From: an uncultured Eubacteriales bacterium
GTDB lineage: Bacteria; Bacillota; Clostridia; Oscillospirales; Acutalibacteraceae
Assembly (NCBI GenBank): GCA_902462035.1
Contig: CABQAC010000032.1
Coordinates: 1 to 12,148 of the forward strand
Length of the DNA: 12,148 nt
Reading direction: 5' to 3'
Below are positions 6,647 to 12,148 of this stretch, one piece after another. Position 1 is the first letter of the stretch. Each line of letters opens with the position of its first letter. A program made the position numbers and the translations under genes. The notes under the pieces were generated by a model. It saw only the letters and a program-made list of their open reading frames with translations. It did not search any database and had not been told where the DNA came from.

Positions 6647-7705
6647 TTGAGTATTAAAAAAGAACGGTTCGGCACGCTGCAAGACGGCAGCCCCGTCTAT
6701 TGCTACATCATGCAAAACGGTAGCGGCGCGTCTGTTAAAATCACCGAATACGGCGGCGCGGTAGTCGAACTGCACATGCCCGGCCGCGATGGCAAGACCG
6801 CAGACGTGGTCTGCGGTTACGATGATTTGGAAGGGTATTTAAAAGGCGCGGGCTACCAGGGCGCGCTCATCGGCCGGTTTGGCAACCGCATTGCCGAAGG
6901 GCGGTTTACCTTAAACGGAAAAGAATATGTACTGGCCAAAAATGAGCGCGGCGTCACCCACCTGCATGGCGGAAACGTGGGCTTTGACCAGAAAATCTGG
7001 AAAGCCGAGGCGAAGGAGGACGGCGGCGACTGTGTGCTGAACCTTTCGATTGTAAGCCCCGACGGCGAGGAAGGGTACCCCGGCCGGCTGGATGTTCAGG
7101 TCACCTACACCCTGACGGCCGGCAACGCGCTGAAGATCAGCTACACGGCGGTTTGCGACCAGGACACCGTCTTAAACCTGACCAACCACGCTTTCTTCAA
7201 TTTGGGCGGATACGACGGCGGCGACGTGCTGGGCCACGAACTGACCATCGACGCCGGCGCTATTACCGAGGTAGACGAACTTTGCATTCCCACCGGCCGC
7301 CTGCTGCCGGTAGAGGGAACGCCGTTCGATTTCCGCCGGCCGAAAGCCATTGGCAAGGAGATCGGCGCCGATCATCCCCAGCTGCGCTACGGCAATGGGT
7401 ACGATCACAACTTTGTACTGAACAACAACGGCAAAACGGCCAAAGTGGTCGAGGTATACGAACCGAAGTCCGGCAGGGTGATGGAAGTTTTCACCGACCA
7501 GCCCGGCATACAGCTGTATACCGCCAATAGCATGGATGGCGGCTATCCCTTTAAAAACGGCGTCAAACAGCAGGTGCGCCACGCGCTTTGCCTCGAAACG
7601 CAGTTTTTCCCCGACGGCCCTCACCACCAAAACTTCCCTTCGTGCGTGCTCCGCGCCGGGGAAACCTACCGCCACAATACCACCTATCAATTTTCAGTCC
7701 GATAA
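6647..7705 (+). CDS. galM: Aldose 1-epimerase (galactose mutarotase)
   Basis: Interconverts the alpha and beta anomers of galactose and glucose; cytoplasmic. 352 residues from a TTG start, the normal family length. Visible active-site elements are GRFGNRI (Arg81), HLHGG (His107), NLTNHAFFNLGG (His181, catalytic acid), NGYDHNF (Asp253) and LCLETQFFPDGPH (Glu317, catalytic base). The TTG at 6647 is preceded by AAAGGAG with a 9-base gap and begins at the usual family N-terminus. The frame stays open up to an ATG at 6584, but that codon overlaps the -10 box and the added residues (LSKEPPVSGWLSRWEKEW) look unrelated. It is a single gene with its own promoter and a strong hairpin at the end. No galK, galT or sugar transporter is near, so the sugar pathway it serves is not shown here. 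Confidence 0.96.
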   Translation: MSIKKERFGTLQDGSPVYCYIMQNGSGASVKITEYGGAVVELHMPGRDGKTADVVCGYDDLEGYLKGAGYQGALIGRFGNRIAEGRFTLNGKEYVLAKNERGVTHLHGGNVGFDQKIWKAEAKEDGGDCVLNLSIVSPDGEEGYPGRLDVQVTYTLTAGNALKISYTAVCDQDTVLNLTNHAFFNLGGYDGGDVLGHELTIDAGAITEVDELCIPTGRLLPVEGTPFDFRRPKAIGKEIGADHPQLRYGNGYDHNFVLNNNGKTAKVVEVYEPKSGRVMEVFTDQPGIQLYTANSMDGGYPFKNGVKQQVRHALCLETQFFPDGPHHQNFPSCVLRAGETYRHNTTYQFSVR

Positions 7706-7716
7706 CCTGAAAACAC

Positions 7717-7750
7717 AACAGCCCCGGCGCTTTACCGCGCCGGGGCTGTT
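7717..7750 (+). terminator. Terminator after galM
   Basis: A perfect 14-bp stem (AACAGCCCCGGCGC with GCGCCGGGGCTGTT) around the loop TTTACC, starting 12 bases after the galM stop. The downstream tract TTTCGTT is only moderately U-rich, but the stem is very stable. Confidence 0.85.
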
Positions 7751-7916
7751 TCGTTGCGAAGATAATCAATGGAATCGTATTATCAATTCGGTATCATTTA
7801 TTGTGTCGAAGCGTATGCAATCGAACAAGGTAAGATTGCGGTTGGCGCCGAAGATGAATCGCTACATCTTGCGATCCATCCTCCGTTATTCCATGTCATT
7901 TTCTGCGCCATATGCT
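7751..7916. other. Non-coding spacer between galM and the MoxR operon
   Basis: About 165 bases, more AT-rich than the flanking genes. A plus-strand frame at 7769-7951 exists but lacks a ribosome binding site and resembles nothing I recognise. A weak inverted repeat (AAGATG at about 7850 with CATCTT at about 7864) is present. I see no convincing RNA gene or riboswitch. Confidence 0.5.
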
Positions 7917-7945
7917 TTGAAAATAATTTTCTATTACAATATTGT
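7917..7945 (+). promoter_or_regulatory. Candidate upstream promoter of the MoxR operon
   Basis: TTGAAA (7917-7922), a 17-base spacer and TATTGT (7940-7945). The -10 box is covered by a perfect 14-bp palindrome, as expected for a repressed promoter. The region is AT-rich, so a chance match is possible. Confidence 0.45.
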
Positions 7946-7947
7946 AA
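7934..7947. repeat. Perfect 14-bp palindrome TTACAATATTGTAA, possible operator
   Basis: The TTACAAT and ATTGTAA halves meet with no spacer. The site lies over the -10 box of the upstream candidate promoter and 34 bases before the -35 box of the second. It contains TACA and TGTA half-sites, but their 4-base spacing does not match the CopY type (2 bases). The binding protein is unknown. Confidence 0.5.
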
Positions 7948-7980
7948 CTAGTTTTTTAATGTCATTCCCGCCCGTTTTTG

Positions 7981-8009
7981 TTGCTATTAGCCGCAAGATA
8001 GGATATAAT
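7981..8009 (+). promoter_or_regulatory. Promoter of the MoxR-DUF58-transglutaminase operon
   Basis: -35 box TTGCTA (7981-7986), a 17-base spacer and a perfect -10 box TATAAT (8004-8009). The start would be near 8016, about 40 bases before the ATG at 8056. Confidence 0.75.
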
Positions 8010-8055
8010 CCAAAATAAAGCAAACCGCAAACCATTACAAAGGTTGTGAAATTTT

Positions 8056-9018
8056 ATGAACGGGCAATTGGACTTTGGCGCGGCGGGACAAGCCCTGAAC
8101 AGCGTTCTGGCGGAAATAGAAAAGGTGGTGCTGGGCAAACGGGCGGCGGCGCGTCAGCTGGTCGCCTGTATGGCCGCGGGCGGCCATATTTTGCTAGAGG
8201 ACGTTCCCGGCGTAGGCAAAACCACCTTGGCCATGGCGCTGGCAAAATCTTCCGGCCTGGATTATAAACGGATTTCCTTCACACCGGATACCATGCCCTC
8301 CGATGTCATCGGTTTTACCATGTTTGACCGGCAGTCAAACCGTTTTGAGTACCGGCCCGGCGTGGTTATGTGCAATTTGCTGCTGGCCGATGAAATTAAC
8401 CGTACATCCCCCAAGACCCAGTCCAGCCTGCTCGAGGTCATGGAGGAATCGCTGGTCACGGTGGACGGCGACCCGCACCCTGTGCCAGCGCCTTTTATGG
8501 TGATCGCCACCCAGAACCCTATGGGCTTTGTGGGAACGCATCCTTTGCCGGAAGCCCAGATGGACCGGTTTTTAATGCGGCTTTCCATGGGCTACCCCAG
8601 CCGGGAAGACGAAATCGCCATGGTGGCCGACCGGCGGCTGAAAAACCCCATGGACGATGTAAAAAAGGTCCTTAATCCAGAATCCATTGTCGCCGTCCAG
8701 CAGATTACCAGGCAAATCCATTTGGACGATACCATCCAAAAATATATTGTGGACCTGGTGGTCAAAACCAGGAATCACGCCATGATTGACCTAGGGGCCA
8801 GCCCCCGGGCATCCCTGGCACTGCAGCGCACCGCCCAGGCTGCCGCGCTGCTGGAGCAGCGGGATTACGTCATTCCCGAGGACGTGGCGGTAATGGTTCC
8901 CGCGGTACTGAGCCACCGCATCACCTTAAGCCAACAGGCCAAGCTGGACCGGCGGAGCGCCGCAGATGTGCTGGAGCAGGTTCTGCACGCGGTTCGGCCG
9001 CCTTTTGTTCGCAAGTAG
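8056..9018 (+). CDS. MoxR-family AAA+ ATPase
   Basis: AAA+ ATPase thought to act as a chaperone or activator of partner proteins; cytoplasmic. 320 residues, standard for the family. Motifs in order: Walker A PGVGKTT at 51-57, Walker B LLLADE at 108-113 followed by INR, sensor 1 in ATQNP (Asn154), the EAQMDRF block with a probable arginine finger at Arg171, and sensor 2 in GASPRA (Arg251). The C-terminal helical lid ends at about 315. The Shine-Dalgarno is weak: AAAGG lies about 12 bases before the ATG. The gene leads a tight three-gene operon; DUF58 starts 26 bases downstream and the transglutaminase gene follows. This partnership is widely conserved, and the ATPase probably works on the DUF58 protein or the membrane enzyme, though that link is inferred from gene order. 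Confidence 0.95.
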   Translation: MNGQLDFGAAGQALNSVLAEIEKVVLGKRAAARQLVACMAAGGHILLEDVPGVGKTTLAMALAKSSGLDYKRISFTPDTMPSDVIGFTMFDRQSNRFEYRPGVVMCNLLLADEINRTSPKTQSSLLEVMEESLVTVDGDPHPVPAPFMVIATQNPMGFVGTHPLPEAQMDRFLMRLSMGYPSREDEIAMVADRRLKNPMDDVKKVLNPESIVAVQQITRQIHLDDTIQKYIVDLVVKTRNHAMIDLGASPRASLALQRTAQAAALLEQRDYVIPEDVAVMVPAVLSHRITLSQQAKLDRRSAADVLEQVLHAVRPPFVRK

Positions 9019-9044
9019 ATCCGCTGGGAAGGGGGACGGGCCGG

Positions 9045-10220
9045 ATGATCAAAAACTGGATCTTATACGCCGGGCTGCTGGGCGTGTTTTTATACCTGCA
9101 ATATTTTTACGGCGACCCGGTTTCCGTGGTTCTTGTGGCGGCCCTGGCTTGCGTCATGCCGCTGGCGTTGGTGTACGGCTTTATCGCCTCCCGGTCGGTG
9201 CGGGCCTTTGTTTCCGCCGACCGCACCGCGGTAGATAAGGGCGAACCGGTCACCCTGCGCTTTACCTTTCAAAATGCCGGTATCCTGACCATCCCACGGC
9301 TGCGCGCCACCTACGCCGTCATGGGGCAGGATCAAAAACATTCCTTGTCTTTCCGGTTCAGCCTGGGCGGGCAGGAAGAGCGCGTTTTGGAACATGTGGC
9401 CTCCAGCGCGTATTGCGGCAGCTACGAAAGCCGGATCCTACGCGTTTGGACGTGGGATCCCTTCGGCCTTTTCGGATTCCGGCTCAAGCCTAAGGCAGCG
9501 GTTTCGGTGCTGATTCTCCCCCGGATGATCACCCTTCCCCCTTCCCCGGAAAACGCCCGGGAGGAAACCGAGCGCCCTGGGGCCCCCGAATCGAACGAAC
9601 GGGGCAATACTTCGGTGGCGGGCATTCGGGATTACGCCCCCGGCGACCCGCTTCGAAGCATCCACTGGAAGCTGACCGCCAAAAGCGACGCGACGATGGT
9701 GAAGGAATACGACTTTTTGAAACGGGACCGGGAACGGTTTTTGATCGACTTTTTTGACCCCGGCGGGCAGGCAGATCCTGCCGTCACCGACCGGCTGATC
9801 GAACTCGCCGTGGCGCTTGCCATGCGCCAGCTGGCCGAAGATATGCCTGCCGATTTTGCCTGGTATGCTACAGACGGGGCGCTGCGGGACATGCCGGTGG
9901 ATACCCGGGAGGATTTTGGCCTGTTTTTTTCCGCAATGGCTTCCGCCGGGACCGTTTCCCGGCAGGAGTGCGGGACCGAAAGATTGCTCAATCTACTGAA
10001 CGGACCCCTTTTTTCCGGCGGCCCGGTAACTCTGGTTACCGCCGCGCGCGGCGGCGAAGCCTACGCCGCGCTTTCCGCCTTGGCGGAGCTGCGGGAGTTT
10101 CCGGTTCGTTTGATCGTCGCGGGCGCCGCGCCGTCCGGCCTTGACCGGCTGCTAAAAGCGGGCGCAGCCCTGGTCGTGGCAGACGGGGAGGATATCGCCG
10201 CCGCATTTGCCAACCATTAA
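9045..10220 (+). CDS. DUF58 domain-containing membrane-anchored protein
   Basis: Protein of unknown biochemical role that regularly accompanies MoxR ATPases. 391 residues. Two hydrophobic segments near the N-terminus (about 5-22 and 25-46) should anchor it in the membrane. A beta-rich stretch follows (about 50-160). The DUF58 signature is clear at about 195-222: RDYAPGDPLRSIHWK, then TAKSDATMVKEY. The remainder resembles the von Willebrand A-like fold often described for this family: it begins RFLIDFFDPGG, though I see no intact metal-binding DxSxS motif. The start at 9045 has GAAGGGGGA upstream. It lies 26 bases after the MoxR gene and 21 bases before the transglutaminase gene, so all three are probably co-translated from one mRNA. 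A role in cell-envelope assembly is only inferred from this context. Confidence 0.93.
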   Translation: MIKNWILYAGLLGVFLYLQYFYGDPVSVVLVAALACVMPLALVYGFIASRSVRAFVSADRTAVDKGEPVTLRFTFQNAGILTIPRLRATYAVMGQDQKHSLSFRFSLGGQEERVLEHVASSAYCGSYESRILRVWTWDPFGLFGFRLKPKAAVSVLILPRMITLPPSPENAREETERPGAPESNERGNTSVAGIRDYAPGDPLRSIHWKLTAKSDATMVKEYDFLKRDRERFLIDFFDPGGQADPAVTDRLIELAVALAMRQLAEDMPADFAWYATDGALRDMPVDTREDFGLFFSAMASAGTVSRQECGTERLLNLLNGPLFSGGPVTLVTAARGGEAYAALSALAELREFPVRLIVAGAAPSGLDRLLKAGAALVVADGEDIAAAFANH

Positions 10221-10241
10221 GATGGAAAAGGAGGCCGCGCC

Positions 10242-12148
10242 ATGGCACGGATGGCACAGCAACTAGATAACCGCAGCCACCCCCTGCTGGGCGCGGCCTG
10301 CCAAATCGTTTGGGGCTGCCTGGGTATGGGGAGCTTGGCGCTTGTTCTTGCGTCCGCGTATCAAATTCCCATGCCGGGCATTCTTGCCGTACTTTTCGGC
10401 GTGGTCTTTCATATCGGCTTTATGCTGGTATTCCAAAGAAAAACGTGGATACCAGGCGTGGTCGTTCTGGCTGGCGGGCTTCTTCTTGCGACCGTGACGG
10501 TAAGCGGGTTTTGGAGCAGCCTGCCCCGCTGCTTTTCCGTGCTGGCAGCCACCATTTTCCAGCGGTTTGATCAAACGGGCATGATCGTCTTGGTCACGTT
10601 TGACTACCGCTCCATTTTAATAAGCATGCGCACCGCGCAGGTAGAGGCAGGCTTGCAGCCCGCGCTGGTATGCCTGTTAGCGGTTTCCGCCGCGCTGTTT
10701 GCCTGGGGGGCGCATTTCCGCCATCACCCGCTGCTGCTTACCCTTTACTGCGCGGCCCTCCTATTCCCCTACTGGACCTACGGTTTCGCGCCTTCGCTTG
10801 GCGCGTTCCGCATTCTGATCTGTTTTTTGATCAGCGGATTCGCCATGCGGCTCGCCACACGCGATAAGGCTCCAAAACAGCGCAAAAAAGGCCGCGCGGT
10901 ATCAAAGCCGGTGGTGCGGCGGACGCGCAAGGCGTCCCAAACCGCCGCCGCGGGCTTCTGCGCGCTGCTGGTGTTCGCCGCGTCTTACGGGGCTAGCTTT
11001 GTTTCCTACCTGGTGCCGCAAAAGAATCTGGTGGACTTTTCCCGCGCGGTGGACTGGCTGTTGGACGTGCAGCTCAATTTCCAATACTGGACCAACCAGC
11101 TGCCTTTCGAGACCGTGTTTTCCCTGGGCGGGGGCATCAGCGGCGGGCGTATCGGCGGCTCCTTCCATCCCCGGAACATCCCGGTGATGGAGGTTACCAC
11201 CGATACCGCCGCCCCCGTTTACTTGCGGGCATGGATAGGCAAAAATTACCATAACGGCGCCTGGTCCCCGCTGGCCATGACCGACCAGCAGTATTACGCA
11301 AGCCGGTTCAGCGACAATTTTTTTCCCGAAACCATCACGGGGATGCAGATTGAGCAATACGGGCAGCAACGGCTTGCCTCGGTAATGGACTTTTCTACCG
11401 TCCGGGTCAAGGATTTATCGTTGGGCGGCAATTTGGTCTATCTGCCCACCTTGGCCTACAATCTGCGCCGGGAATGGGAACCGCAGGGACTGGCCCCCTG
11501 GGCCGACGGTATGGTTCACAGCGGCGGCCAGAACCTGCGCGGCAGGGAGCTGACCTTCCGGAAGATGACGCCCAAGTACGGCGAGGCGCTGGCCTCCTAC
11601 CTAAGCTCCTTCGCGGTAAGCCAAGACGATATCGCTTACCGGGAATATGTGTGGGACGAGTACACCGGGGGCGCCGACTTCCGGATGGACGGGCTGCGGG
11701 AACTGGCTTACTTCATAACCGAAGACCAGTTGGACATCTACCATCAAGTGGTGGCGATTCAAAACTATTTGGCGGAAAACTACCGTTACAACACCGAACC
11801 CAACGAGGACCACACCGCCGATCCGGTGGAGGATTTTCTGTTTGTCTCCAAAGAGGGATTTTGTTCCCATTATGCGTCGGCCATGGTGCTGCTGGTCCGA
11901 GAATTGGGTATCCCCGCCCGGTATGTGGAGGGTTACGCCGTTACTCCAGACAGGCCCGGCACCATCACTGTGCGCGACAGCGACGCGCATTCCTGGGTGG
12001 AAGTCTATTTTAGCGGAATCGGCTGGCTGCCTTTCGAGCCTACCGCAGGTTACTGGGAATTGGCTTACCGGCCGGAGGAGCCCGCTTCGGCCCCGCCCTC
12101 CTCAGATCCCGGTGTATCCACCGCACCACCGGCCAGCAGCGGCACGCC
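10242..12148 (+). CDS. TgpA-like membrane transglutaminase/protease, 3' end missing
   Basis: Membrane protein with an extracytoplasmic transglutaminase-like cysteine enzyme domain; the substrate is unknown. 635 residues are visible. About seven hydrophobic segments occupy residues 18-258 (near 18-40, 46-64, 68-90, 138-157, 163-180, 187-203 and 235-258), with a basic cytoplasmic-looking loop at 208-232. A large outer region follows. The catalytic core is at 530-605: GFCSHYASAM (Cys541), SDAHSWVEVY (His583) and GWLPFEPT, where Glu599 sits 16 residues after the His, the place of the catalytic Asp in TgpA. A Pro/Ser/Ala-rich linker starts at about 612; the family usually continues with one more membrane helix and a short cytoplasmic domain, lost here. 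The ATG at 10242 has an AAAAGGAGG site 7 bases upstream, and a second ATG lies three codons later. Third gene of the MoxR-DUF58 operon. Confidence 0.93.
   Translation, partial: MARMAQQLDNRSHPLLGAACQIVWGCLGMGSLALVLASAYQIPMPGILAVLFGVVFHIGFMLVFQRKTWIPGVVVLAGGLLLATVTVSGFWSSLPRCFSVLAATIFQRFDQTGMIVLVTFDYRSILISMRTAQVEAGLQPALVCLLAVSAALFAWGAHFRHHPLLLTLYCAALLFPYWTYGFAPSLGAFRILICFLISGFAMRLATRDKAPKQRKKGRAVSKPVVRRTRKASQTAAAGFCALLVFAASYGASFVSYLVPQKNLVDFSRAVDWLLDVQLNFQYWTNQLPFETVFSLGGGISGGRIGGSFHPRNIPVMEVTTDTAAPVYLRAWIGKNYHNGAWSPLAMTDQQYYASRFSDNFFPETITGMQIEQYGQQRLASVMDFSTVRVKDLSLGGNLVYLPTLAYNLRREWEPQGLAPWADGMVHSGGQNLRGRELTFRKMTPKYGEALASYLSSFAVSQDDIAYREYVWDEYTGGADFRMDGLRELAYFITEDQLDIYHQVVAIQNYLAENYRYNTEPNEDHTADPVEDFLFVSKEGFCSHYASAMVLLVRELGIPARYVEGYAVTPDRPGTITVRDSDAHSWVEVYFSGIGWLPFEPTAGYWELAYRPEEPASAPPSSDPGVSTAPPASSGT

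Noticed and set aside
7850..7869. Short inverted repeat AAGATG/CATCTT as a possible small RNA or terminator
   Set aside because: Only six base pairs with an eight-base loop and no U-run; expected by chance.
7769..7951. A 60-residue plus-strand frame in the galM-MoxR spacer
   Set aside because: No ribosome binding site, no recognisable family, and it runs through the candidate promoter and palindrome.
11474..12013. A 179-residue alternative frame inside the transglutaminase gene
   Set aside because: Arg/Gly-rich shadow; the other frame carries the Cys and His catalytic motifs.

Overview
The window comes from a bacterial chromosome that is GC-rich by eye. It looks like a high-GC member of the Firmicutes, class Clostridia; an Oscillospirales-like gut bacterium would fit, but that is inference. 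The support is a T-box riboswitch in front of valS, a valS-folC gene pair, strong AGGAGG-type ribosome binding sites, consensus-like vegetative promoters and a clostridial-type MATE exporter. There are no rRNA or tRNA genes, insertion sequences, CRISPR arrays or phage genes.

The left half is read on the minus strand. From its promoter near 3950, a roughly 330-base tRNA-Val-sensing T-box leader controls valS (valyl-tRNA synthetase). folC (folylpolyglutamate/dihydrofolate synthase) follows 35 bases later and runs off the left edge of the window. A second minus-strand operon starts from a promoter near 6490. It encodes a YciA-type acyl-CoA thioesterase, a MATE-family exporter and a second, YbgC/FadM-type hotdog thioesterase. 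The last gene carries a one-base frameshift, so it is either a pseudogene or holds a sequence error.

The right half is read on the plus strand. galM (aldose 1-epimerase) starts at a TTG codon behind its own promoter and ends at a strong hairpin. After a 350-base spacer with two tandem candidate promoters comes a three-gene operon: a MoxR-type AAA+ ATPase, a DUF58 protein, and a membrane-anchored TgpA-like transglutaminase cut off by the right edge. This trio is a well-known conserved set in bacteria, thought to act at the cell envelope, but its substrate is generally unknown.

Nothing here is clearly a new system. The items most worth a second look are the frameshifted thioesterase, the thioesterase-MATE-thioesterase operon, a 14-bp perfect palindrome over a candidate -10 box before the MoxR operon, the 20-bp-spaced repeat over the valS -35 box, and the Glu at the expected catalytic Asp position of the transglutaminase.
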